From positions 1,608,501 through 1,672,500 of the forward strand of contig NZ_CP079095.1 in assembly GCF_019285515.1 (NCBI RefSeq): a stretch of 64,000 nucleotides of DNA, read 5' to 3'. Below, piece by piece: positions 33,513-41,198 of this stretch; position 1 is the first letter of the stretch; the number at the start of each line of letters is the position of its first letter. The stretch is from Methylococcus sp. Mc7. Lineage in GTDB: Bacteria; Pseudomonadota; Gammaproteobacteria; Methylococcales; Methylococcaceae. The translations under genes were made by a program, and so were the position numbers. The notes under the pieces were generated by a model. The model was not told where the DNA came from and did no database searches. It saw only the letters and a program-made list of their open reading frames with translations.

Positions 33513-36224
33513 TCATTCTAAGCCGGGAGTCTCCTCATGTGTTCGATCGCAAGGAAATCGTTTCAATCGCCCCAAATGCTCCGTCTGCGCCAGCAGCGCC
33601 GGCAGCACGATCATGCTGCACAAGAGCGTGGCGAAGATGCCGATGCTCAGCATGATCCCCATGCTGGCCATGCCGAGATGGGGCGACACCGCGAGGTTGC
33701 CGAAGCCGCTGATGTTGGTGAGCGCGCTCAGCACGACGGCCAGGGCGGTGCTGGTGTGCAGGAGGATGCCGTCCTTCGGCGGTGCGGTGCGGAAGCGGTG
33801 GACCATGTGGATGCAGTTGTCCACCCCCATGCCGAAGACCAGCGGCAGGGCGATGATGTTGGCGAAGTTGAAGGGAACCTTCGCCAGCGCCATGGCCGCC
33901 CCCGTCAGCAGGGAAGCCAGCAGCAGCGGCAGCAGGACCAGCAGCACGTCGATCGTTTTCTCCATGGTCAGGAACAGGATCACGGTGATCGCCACGATGG
34001 CGTAGGCGAAGGCCTGCAGGAAGGCCGTCACTACGGCGTCGCTGGATTCGAGGAACAGCACCGGCACCCCGGTGGCATGCGGCACCACCTGCCGGACCTG
34101 GTCCACGAACCGGCGCATGGCTTGCGGGTCGTGGAGGTCCTCTTTCGGCCGGATTTCGACCCGCTGGACGCCATCCTTGGTGATCCAGCGGGAGCGGAAG
34201 TCGTCCGGCAGGTCGCCGATGTCGACCCGGCGGGCTTTCAGAGTATCCGCCAGCCGGTCCAACTGGCTGCCGAGCCGGCCCACCAGGGCCTGCGACACCC
34301 GCGCCACGGCTTCGGTGCGGGCCTCGCCCTGCGTGGACTGGATGCGTTCGGCCAGCTGGGCCTGCTGTGCGGCGAGGCGGAAGCCGGCCGGCGCGTCGGC
34401 GGCGTCGGGGTGGGCCGAGAGGTGAGCCGTGAGGGTCGCCAGGAACCGGAGCACGGCTGCGGCCTCCTCGTCGGGCGCGGGCCGCGGCTTGGTGTCGCCC
34501 GATGCCGGCTGCGGCCCCAGGGTCAGCGCCATCTGGTCGATCAGGTCCAGTTTTTCGTCCTGGTCTTCCGGCACGAAATCCTCGAGCGTCAGGACCTTGT
34601 CCACGACCGGCAGGCTTTCCAGCCGCTGTTTCATGGCCGCCGCTTCTCCGCCGTCCCTGGCCAGCGCCGCCAGGAACCACGGTGAATCGGAGCCGTCGGC
34701 CAGCAGTTCGCGGAAGGTCCGGACCGACTCGGCGGTGGGGTCCTGGAGGTTGAGCGGATTCTGGTCGAAGCGCGCCGACTTCAGTTGTACGAAGGCGAGG
34801 GCGGCGACGATGGCCGCGGCGATCAGAACGCTCCGCGAATGGCGCAGCGGAAACGTCAGGAGATTCCGCTGCCAGCGCGGCGGCTCCGTGTGTCCGGCAT
34901 GGGGTCCGAGGTAACGGGAAGGACGCCGCAGGCCGAGGAAGGCCGGGAGGATGGCGAGCGTCACCAGCAGACTGATGAACATGCCGGCGCCGGAAATGAT
35001 CCCCAGCTCGGCGACGCCCCGATAGCTGGTCGGCACGAAGCAGAAAAAGCCCACGGCGGTGGTGAGTGTGCCGATTTCCAGCGATCCGCCGACGTGGCGG
35101 ACGGCGCGTTTCAGCGCACTGCGGTGGCTGTGCGAGCGGCTGGCCAGCTCGCGGTAGCGCAGGCTCAGATAAATGGCGTAATCGGCGCCGATGCCGATGT
35201 ACATCACGGAGAAGGCGACCGAGATCAGATTGAGCTGGCCGAGCGCCACGGCGGCGAAGGCGGCGGTGAAGATCAGCCCGAGCACCAGTCCGATCTGCAC
35301 GGTCAGCACCAGCCACAGCGACCGCAACCCGATCAGCATGACCAGGCTGACCCCCAGGAACGAGCCGAGGCTTGCCATCTGGGCGCCGATGCTGGCGCTC
35401 TTGAGCTCGTCCACGGACAGGGCGGCGGCACCGGTGAGCCGCATGGTCACGCCGCTTTCCTCCAGGCGCAGTTCCTTGCCGGTCCGGCGGATCGCCGCCA
35501 TCAGGTTTTCGCCGGGCGCCAGCGAGCTGTATTCGATCCGCGGCATGACCTCCAGCAGCACGCGCCTGTCGGCGGGCTTGGCGTCCTCGCCGGCCATCAG
35601 TTCGATCCAGGACAGGGGCGTCCCGGAGCCGTCCAGATGGCCGCGGAGCGCCGAGGCGATCCGGTCGAACACGGTGGCGAAATCGATGTCCTTGTCCTCC
35701 CCGGTGCGTAGGGCCCGCTCCAGGAGCGAGAACACGCCGCGCAGGCTCCGGTCGGCGGACACCTCCGCCAGGAACGGCTGCACCTTGGCCAGGTGATCGG
35801 ACAGTTTTTCCAGGTCCGCGGCGTCGTCGAACAGCAGGCCGTTCTCGCGGAAGAATCCGCTTTCCGGCGGATAGAACACCCATTCGAATTGGGCGGAATC
35901 CTCGCGCAGCCGGTGATAGAGTCTGGCCGCCGCATCCCGCGCCTGGTCCGGCGTCGGGGCGTCGAGGACGATGACGATGGAATCGCGGAACTGCGGGAAG
36001 GCCCTTTCGTAGGCCAGCTTGTCCTGGCGCCACGGCAGTTCGTCCGACAGGACGTTGCCGGGGTAGGTGTTGATGCGGAGGTTGTGGATCGTGTAGTTTA
36101 CGGCGGCCGCGGCGGCGAGGATCGAAATAAGGATCACCGCCACGGCGTGGCGCATCGAAAAATAGAACCAGACGGACAACAGGCGGTCGATGCGGGTCCG
36201 CAGGCGTATTTTTCGGTGGATCAA
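33513..36224 (-). CDS. hpnN: HpnN-type RND/MMPL hopanoid transporter
   Basis: 903-residue member of the RND superfamily (MMPL). N-terminal helix HAVAVILISILAAAAAVNYT, a first periplasmic loop starting with NVLSDELPWRQDKLAYERAF, five helices around 275-430 (MYIGIGADYAIYLSLRYREL), a second loop, and five helices near 750-880 (LVFGMGVDNCIHMVHRFRTA). This layout matches HpnN, which moves hopanoids to the outer membrane. The start is TTG at 36224, preceded by AAGGAGA. Other hopanoid genes are not in the window; methanotrophs of this type are known hopanoid producers. Confidence 0.85.
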   Translation of the reverse strand: MIHRKIRLRTRIDRLLSVWFYFSMRHAVAVILISILAAAAAVNYTIHNLRINTYPGNVLSDELPWRQDKLAYERAFPQFRDSIVIVLDAPTPDQARDAAARLYHRLREDSAQFEWVFYPPESGFFRENGLLFDDAADLEKLSDHLAKVQPFLAEVSADRSLRGVFSLLERALRTGEDKDIDFATVFDRIASALRGHLDGSGTPLSWIELMAGEDAKPADRRVLLEVMPRIEYSSLAPGENLMAAIRRTGKELRLEESGVTMRLTGAAALSVDELKSASIGAQMASLGSFLGVSLVMLIGLRSLWLVLTVQIGLVLGLIFTAAFAAVALGQLNLISVAFSVMYIGIGADYAIYLSLRYRELASRSHSHRSALKRAVRHVGGSLEIGTLTTAVGFFCFVPTSYRGVAELGIISGAGMFISLLVTLAILPAFLGLRRPSRYLGPHAGHTEPPRWQRNLLTFPLRHSRSVLIAAAIVAALAFVQLKSARFDQNPLNLQDPTAESVRTFRELLADGSDSPWFLAALARDGGEAAAMKQRLESLPVVDKVLTLEDFVPEDQDEKLDLIDQMALTLGPQPASGDTKPRPAPDEEAAAVLRFLATLTAHLSAHPDAADAPAGFRLAAQQAQLAERIQSTQGEARTEAVARVSQALVGRLGSQLDRLADTLKARRVDIGDLPDDFRSRWITKDGVQRVEIRPKEDLHDPQAMRRFVDQVRQVVPHATGVPVLFLESSDAVVTAFLQAFAYAIVAITVILFLTMEKTIDVLLVLLPLLLASLLTGAAMALAKVPFNFANIIALPLVFGMGVDNCIHMVHRFRTAPPKDGILLHTSTALAVVLSALTNISGFGNLAVSPHLGMASMGIMLSIGIFATLLCSMIVLPALLAQTEHLGRLKRFPCDRTHEETPGLE

Positions 36225-36268
36225 GCGCTCTCTCCTTATCTATCAGGTCCAACGTCGCCTGAGGATTT

Positions 36269-36674
36269 GGCAAAGAATAACTTCCCGAAATTGACAGCCG
36301 TCGTTCCGGCATGGACTCACGGCAGGCCATCCTGCCTGCCGCCCTTCGGGTAAATGCACAAATCGGCAGGAAAGCCGATTGACAGGTCCCGTCCCTGGGA
36401 TCTGCCCTCCGGGCCATGCTCCGCATGTTCAAATTTGCTCCCTGCAAATTTGTGCACGCGTAGCGCCCGAAGGGGGCGGCATAGGGATGTGCCGCATAAA
36501 ATCCGCTCCCGGCGGATTTGTGCCGGGACCCAGGTTCCAGGGATGGAATGGCCCGGGAACATCCCTGTAGCCTGGATGCCGGCACTCGCCAGAGCGCGTA
36601 TGCGAATCCTTGCCGGCATGACGGTGCTCTGAACGAAAATGTCGTTCGGTCATTCAGGGAAGTTATTTTCGGCC
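36269..36674. mobile_element. About 400-bp element with 20-bp imperfect terminal inverted repeats
   Basis: Left arm at 36269-36289 and right arm at 36653-36674 pair over AATAACTTCCC (perfect 11 bp) plus flanking GGC...GAA. The interior has no gene but several palindromes, for example CAAATTTG-type arms near 36427-36451 and AAATCCGC / GCGGATTT near 36499-36521. It fills most of the 517-base gap between hpnN and the next gene. It looks like a MITE; no clear target duplication. Confidence 0.5.
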
Positions 36675-36741
36675 ATATCCTAAGTTCGGGATTGCCGTCA
36701 GGTAATACGGTTCCAAGTCCTTCCTCTTCCTCTCATCTTCC

Positions 36742-37647
36742 GTGTCCTACAATCTTCCGATACCTCCCGAGCTTCTGATCCGCGGTCTGACCATGGCTTC
36801 CCTGGGAGGGCTGCTGCTGGCGGTCGGCCTGCGGCTCGAAGTCGCAGCGGTCGCCACGGCCATCCGGGGCTGCCGGTGGTCCGTCGTTCTGCCGCTCAAT
36901 TTCATCGCGGTTCCGCTGCTGGCATACGGCCTGGCGCGTGGCTTCGCGCTTCCTCCGGAATATGCGGCCGGGATGCTCTTGCTGGCGGCCGCACCCTTCG
37001 CCCCGGTCGTGCCGGTCTTCGTGAAAATGGCGCGGGGCGATCTGGCGCTCGCGGCCGGGCTGACCGCGATTTTTCCCCTGTTCGCCATTTTTCTCACGCC
37101 GCTGGCTTTCGATGCCGGTTTCACGGCCCTGGGTGGCGCTGCCACGCTCCGGTTCAGCTATCTGAATCTTCTGACCGTGCTGTCCTGCACCGTCAGCATG
37201 CCGCTCATCGCGGGCATGGCACTCAGATTCGGACTGCCCGGGCTGGCCGGCCGCCTCCTCCGGCCTCTGGATATCCTGGCGGAAACGGCGGGAGCGGTGT
37301 CGCTGGCGTTCGTGACCTGGGTCGAGTCCGCCACGCTTTTCGCCACCGGCTGGAAACCTCTCATGGCATTCGTTCTGGCGGGGGAGCTATCGTTCTGTCT
37401 GGGCTATGCCTTCGGCGGGCCGGGCTCACAGGGCCGGCGAGTGATCGCATTCGGCACAGCCAACCGCAACATCGCCCTGGCCATCCTCATCTCCGTGGAG
37501 AGCTTCGCCGGCACGCAGGTGGTGGCGGTGGTGGTGGCCAACGGTCTTGCGCTGATTCTCCTCGGCCTCCTGCACGCCGCGTATTACCGCTTGCTTGCTG
37601 GAAGCCGGGGACTGGCGGTGCCCGCCCGGACCAAGCGCCTTCCTTAG
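36742..37647 (+). CDS. BASS-type (bile acid:sodium symporter family) membrane protein
   Basis: 301 residues with about nine or ten transmembrane helices: MASLGGLLLAVGLRLEVAAV, LNFIAVPLLAYGLARGFALP, and AAGMLLLAAAPFAPVVPVFV. The FGTANRNIALAILIS segment near residue 235 matches the sodium-site crossover of BASS transporters (GxxNxxLAL). Substrate unknown; BASS proteins move organic anions. The GTG at 36742 has no clear Shine-Dalgarno; an ATG at 36793 is possible. The 3' end overlaps the sulfotransferase gene on the other strand. Confidence 0.75.
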   Translation: MSYNLPIPPELLIRGLTMASLGGLLLAVGLRLEVAAVATAIRGCRWSVVLPLNFIAVPLLAYGLARGFALPPEYAAGMLLLAAAPFAPVVPVFVKMARGDLALAAGLTAIFPLFAIFLTPLAFDAGFTALGGAATLRFSYLNLLTVLSCTVSMPLIAGMALRFGLPGLAGRLLRPLDILAETAGAVSLAFVTWVESATLFATGWKPLMAFVLAGELSFCLGYAFGGPGSQGRRVIAFGTANRNIALAILISVESFAGTQVVAVVVANGLALILLGLLHAAYYRLLAGSRGLAVPARTKRLP

Positions 37648-38811
37648 GTTTTTCGCCTTCCGGCCTTGGAGGGAGGCCGCCTCGCCGTCCAGGCCGTAGC
37701 TTTCGAGCACCGGACCCAGTTCCTCGCGTATCCACTGTTTCGACAGGCCGAATTCTTCCAGTGAATAGCGATGGGTGCTCTGGAATGCGCGCTGCCGCTC
37801 GGTGAATTCCCGCAGCGCCGCTCGGTAGGATCCGGCCATGTTCCAGCCGAAATGGCGGTAAAGGGCGGCGATCGTGCGGCCCGGATCGGCCCGGAGATCG
37901 CGGTAGTCGATGGCGTAAAAATTGGCGGGTTCCACTCGCGCGCGGAACCGGTGCAGATGCCGGTACCACTCGGCTGCCAGGGCGGCGTAGGCTTTCGACT
38001 CGCCCCCGTCTTTCTCGATTTCCGGCGAATGGGCCTGCCAGACCGGAACGAACAGGCTGACGTGGGAGGGGATGGCTTCGTCCGGGTGGCGAACGATGGT
38101 GATGAAGCGGGCGTCGGGAAACTCCTCGGAGATCGACTCGATGGCGCCCGAAGCATGGGTCGACTTGACCAGCAGGATGCGCCCGCCGCCGTTGGCGTAA
38201 ACGTGGCGCTGCATGCAGGAGCGGTAGTAGGCCATCAGCTTGCGGCGGGATGCCGGCGGAAGGGCATCGGGAAAACCCACCTCCCAAAGCGGCTCCACGA
38301 ACGGAAACAGCATGAAGATCGCTTCGGAAGCGAAGGCGTAGAGGAACAGCGCCTGGTCTTCCTCCGGCTGGTCCAGCCGCATCCGGTGCACCTCGTCCCA
38401 GCCGCCGAACCATTTCCGTTCGCACCATTGCATCATGCGCCGGATCATGCCGCCGCATTGGACGTCGATCCGGGCCAGCCCGTTGAAGACGGCCTGAAAG
38501 CAGATGCTCGGAAAGATGGTCTGGTACATCTTCCAGTGCACGAAACGCTGCTCATCCGCGCAGAGCACGCGCTGCAGGAAGGAGGTCCCGCTCCGGGGCG
38601 GGGCGATCACGAATACCGGCCGTTCGACACCGGTTTTTCTGAAGCCGGGAAAGAAGACGTGGTCCAGCAGGCGGCCGAGCAACACGAAAGCCACGAATGC
38701 GAGATAGAGGGCTGAAAAGAGCAGTACGTAAAACCAGCGCCTGAGGCGGAACGGCCGCTGGAATAACGCCAGGCGCAGGGCTTTCAGAAAGCCGCGGTAA
38801 TTGAAGAACAT
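37426..38811 (-). CDS. Sulfotransferase family protein with N-terminal membrane anchor
   Basis: 461 residues. An N-terminal hydrophobic helix (WFYVLLFSALYLAFVAFVLL) anchors the protein. The PAPS 5'-phosphosulfate loop is VIAPPRSGTSFLQRVL near residue 70. The 3'-phosphate site is ARFITIVRHPDEAIPSHVSL with the conserved Arg/Ser around 240. The acceptor is unknown (lipid or carbohydrate). The last about 74 codons read antisense through the neighbouring transporter gene, and the tail (HHHRHHLRAGEALHGDEDG) looks non-biological; a +1 shift near residue 385 would end the protein at 37644. The natural end is therefore probably near 37645. Confidence 0.75.
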   Translation of the reverse strand: MFFNYRGFLKALRLALFQRPFRLRRWFYVLLFSALYLAFVAFVLLGRLLDHVFFPGFRKTGVERPVFVIAPPRSGTSFLQRVLCADEQRFVHWKMYQTIFPSICFQAVFNGLARIDVQCGGMIRRMMQWCERKWFGGWDEVHRMRLDQPEEDQALFLYAFASEAIFMLFPFVEPLWEVGFPDALPPASRRKLMAYYRSCMQRHVYANGGGRILLVKSTHASGAIESISEEFPDARFITIVRHPDEAIPSHVSLFVPVWQAHSPEIEKDGGESKAYAALAAEWYRHLHRFRARVEPANFYAIDYRDLRADPGRTIAALYRHFGWNMAGSYRAALREFTERQRAFQSTHRYSLEEFGLSKQWIREELGPVLESYGLDGEAASLQGRKAKNLRKALGPGGHRQSPASSKQAVIRGVQEAEENQRKTVGHHHRHHLRAGEALHGDEDGQGDVAVGCAECDHSPAL

Positions 38812-39173
38812 GGGGCTGCCACTGTGAGAGGTTTTGGTGGGTGCGCGCCTGGATTCGCGGCCCGCCCGGTCCGCGTGATCCACGCCAATGGGCGCGTCTG
38901 AGTTCTGTTCGAAAGGGCCTAGGAGCGGCGTGCGAGTCCGGCGTTATCGGCAGGATGTCGCAAGGCCTTCTCACGCGGATCGGATCGGCGATCGCCGAAT
39001 TCACTCGGCGCCGCGCCGATCCGCCGGCCCGGGCGGAATGAATGAGAAGAAATGTGGGATGACAATTGTTCGGGTGTTCTCATTATTTTTTCTTCATCGG
39101 CAGGGTTTCTGTCGGCGGGCACTCATGGAAGCGGCCTGATCCGTGCTCAGCCGTATGTGGTGAGAGTACTTTA
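38812..39173. other. Intergenic region, no gene seen
   Basis: About 360 bases between the sulfotransferase start and the IS1182 left end. No convincing frame on either strand. AT-rich near 39040-39100. It should hold the sulfotransferase promoter. Confidence 0.4.
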
Positions 39174-39177
39174 CTAG

Positions 39178-40816
39178 GAGTCTGTCGGACTATGGATTTA
39201 CTCGGGTCGGGATTCTTGGAATCGAGAATTTTTCGGGGGCATTGGCGGGGTAGTCACCAACGTTTCGCGTCGATAACTAGACCAAGATGTGCCCCGCCTC
39301 CCCCATGGCGGCTCTATTGGTGTGTAACGCTTGGTTTTTACGTGAAGCCTGTCACGCTGCCGCCAACACGTGCATCCGCCTCAGATTGAACGCCATCGCC
39401 ACCAGCTTCCATTCTCCGGCCACTGCCTCCAAGCCGCGCAGAGAGAACTGGCGGAATCCCAAGACCTGTTTGATGATGCCGAACACCGGCTCCACCGTGG
39501 ATTTGCGCTTGGCGTAGCGGGCCTTCCCTGCCTTCGTTTTGAGTTTCCAGGCCATCTTCTCCACGGGATCGGTGGTTTCCGGTTCCGGGGCATCCGGAGC
39601 CAGGCGTTCCGCCAGCGGCACGTGATGGCTGTCCCGTCCCATCGCGATCAGCGGTTCGATCTGCTGTTCGCAGCAGGCGTGCACGTTGCCGGCGCTGAAG
39701 TAGCCCGTGTCGGCCAGCAGGGCTTCGGGCTTCCCCCAGGCTTCCGGCAGCTTCTCGATCTCGGCCAGCATCGGTTCGACCTGCTGCTTGTCGTTGGTCT
39801 GCTGACTGACGGTGGTGGCGACGATCAACATCGTCTCCACATCCACCGCAGCCTGGCTGTTATAGCCCTGGAGGAAACCCGCGTGGCTCGGCATGATGCG
39901 GGATTCCTCGTCGGTCAGATTGATCTGGTCGCTGGCCTTCGGCCCGGTTTCCGGCGGCTTCGGCTCCTGCCCACGTGGCTTCTTGCCCGCCTGCCGCTGG
40001 CCTTCGCGACGGGCTACCTTGGCTTCATAGTCCTGCTGCGCCCGGGCATCGCGCTCCGCGACCCGCTCCACGATCTTGGCCTTCGCCTCCGCCAGGGCCT
40101 TCAGCCGATCCTGCCGCCGCGCCAACTCCTCTGGCAGGTCGATGCCGTCCGGCTCCTCCGCCCCGTCGGCCTCCGCCGCCTTCTGCAACAAGGCCTGCAC
40201 CTCCTCCCGCAACTGCGCTTCCAACTTCTCGATGTGGCCATGAGACAAGGCCTTGTGCTTGGAGGCGTTGGCCTTAATCTTGGTCCCGTCCAGGGAAATC
40301 TGCCCGAGCCTCACCAGCTTCATCGCCTGCGCCAGGCTCAAGACCTGAACGAACAGGTCCTCCAGCTCCCCCAGAAAGGTCTTGCGAAAGTGGGCCAGGG
40401 TGTCATGATCGGGATGGGTTTCCGCCGACAGAAAGCGGAAGGCCACCGAATCGTAGGTGGCCCGCTCAATCTTGCGGCTGGAGAACACCCCGGTGGCATA
40501 ACCATAAACCAGCAGGGCCAGTAGTACCGACGGATGGTGCGCCGCCGACCCGCGCCCCGAGTAGCGGCTCGTCAGTCGACTTAAATCCAGCTGATCGATG
40601 ACCTCGACGAGGAACCGTGCCAGGTGGTTGGCTGGCAGCCATTCGTCAACCGAGGGCGGTAGCAGATACTGCTGGTGGCGATTGACGGGGATGAAGCGGC
40701 TCATCGGGTCTCACCTTGTCGCGATCTATCCGGAATAGGCCGCTATGTTAACGGAAACAGCGGACTTCCGCCCCTCCAATCCGGTTCGAACCAGAACCGG
40801 AAAGTCCGACAGACTC
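39178..40816 (-). mobile_element. IS1182-type insertion sequence with CTAG duplication
   Basis: 1639 bp. Ends are GAGTCTGTCGGACT at 39178 and its exact complement ending at 40816, flanked by CTAG at 39174-39177 and 40817-40820. The palindromic 4-bp target is typical of the IS1182 group. One intact transposase gene. It lies 44 bases from the second MITE. Confidence 0.9.
39352..40704 (-). CDS. IS1182-family transposase
   Basis: 450 residues. N-terminal DUF772-like domain (YLLPPSVDEWLPANHLARFL, YSGRGSAAHHPSVLLALLVY), a Lys/Glu-rich coiled insertion (about 165-240), and the DDE core: LVRLGQISLDGTKIKANASK (Asp), PEALLADTGYFSAGNVHAC (Asp) and KRKSTVEPVFGIIKQVLGFR (Glu). The frame is complete. Confidence 0.92.
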   Translation of the reverse strand: MSRFIPVNRHQQYLLPPSVDEWLPANHLARFLVEVIDQLDLSRLTSRYSGRGSAAHHPSVLLALLVYGYATGVFSSRKIERATYDSVAFRFLSAETHPDHDTLAHFRKTFLGELEDLFVQVLSLAQAMKLVRLGQISLDGTKIKANASKHKALSHGHIEKLEAQLREEVQALLQKAAEADGAEEPDGIDLPEELARRQDRLKALAEAKAKIVERVAERDARAQQDYEAKVARREGQRQAGKKPRGQEPKPPETGPKASDQINLTDEESRIMPSHAGFLQGYNSQAAVDVETMLIVATTVSQQTNDKQQVEPMLAEIEKLPEAWGKPEALLADTGYFSAGNVHACCEQQIEPLIAMGRDSHHVPLAERLAPDAPEPETTDPVEKMAWKLKTKAGKARYAKRKSTVEPVFGIIKQVLGFRQFSLRGLEAVAGEWKLVAMAFNLRRMHVLAAA

Positions 40817-40860
40817 CTAGAACTTCGGCCATTTTTCGCTCTCGAATAATCTCGGTCTGA

Positions 40861-41158
40861 GAACCTGTCTTGAAAAATCTATTCAAGCAAAGTCAATCAG
40901 TTGAAATCAGGAAAATTCTCCGCTCAAGTAGGGTGGATAAGCGATAGCGCATCCACCTCCGCGCCGACTCGAAGAGCAGCGGAGCCGACTCGAAGAGCAG
41001 CGGAGCCGACTCGAAGAGCAGCGGAGCCGACTCGGAGAGCAGCGGAGCCGACTCGGAGAGCAGCGGAGCCGACTCGGAGAGCAGTGGAGCTGAATTTGGC
41101 GGATGCGCTGCCGCTTATCCGCCCGACGATCCTCCATTTTCTTTTTCAAGACAGACGC
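40861..41158 (+). mobile_element. 298-bp MITE (copy 2)
   Basis: Same element as 11783-11974, with left end GAACCTGTCTTGAAAA and right end, read inward, GCGTCTGTCTTGAAAA, flanked by TGA at 40858-40860 and 41159-41161. The extra 106 bp relative to copy 1 are five additional 21-bp units plus one base. It sits 38 bases beyond the end of cbbO. Confidence 0.8.
40963..41088 (+). repeat. Six tandem 21-bp units inside MITE copy 2
   Basis: The unit GCCGACTCGAAGAGCAGCGG plus A is repeated six times; units 4-6 share an A-to-G change (TCGGAGAG), and unit 6 also has CAGTGGA, so the array grew by successive duplication. Copy 1 of the MITE has a single unit. The 21-bp period preserves a reading frame (TRRAAEP repeated). 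Confidence 0.92.
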
Positions 41159-41198
41159 TGAGAGCCGATCCGCCCGGTTTCGCATCTCGACGGCCGGT

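Noticed and set aside
33535..36585. 1016-codon frame on the minus strand
   Set aside because: It is a high-GC shadow of hpnN in another frame, rich in Arg/Pro/Gly with no domain; the hpnN frame has clear transmembrane motifs.
36354..36660. Short frames inside the 36.3-36.7 kb element
   Set aside because: Overlapping frames on both strands with palindromic content and no ribosome-binding site; consistent with a non-coding element.
40963..41088. Possible CRISPR array
   Set aside because: The 21-bp units are directly adjacent without spacers and lie within a MITE; it is a minisatellite.
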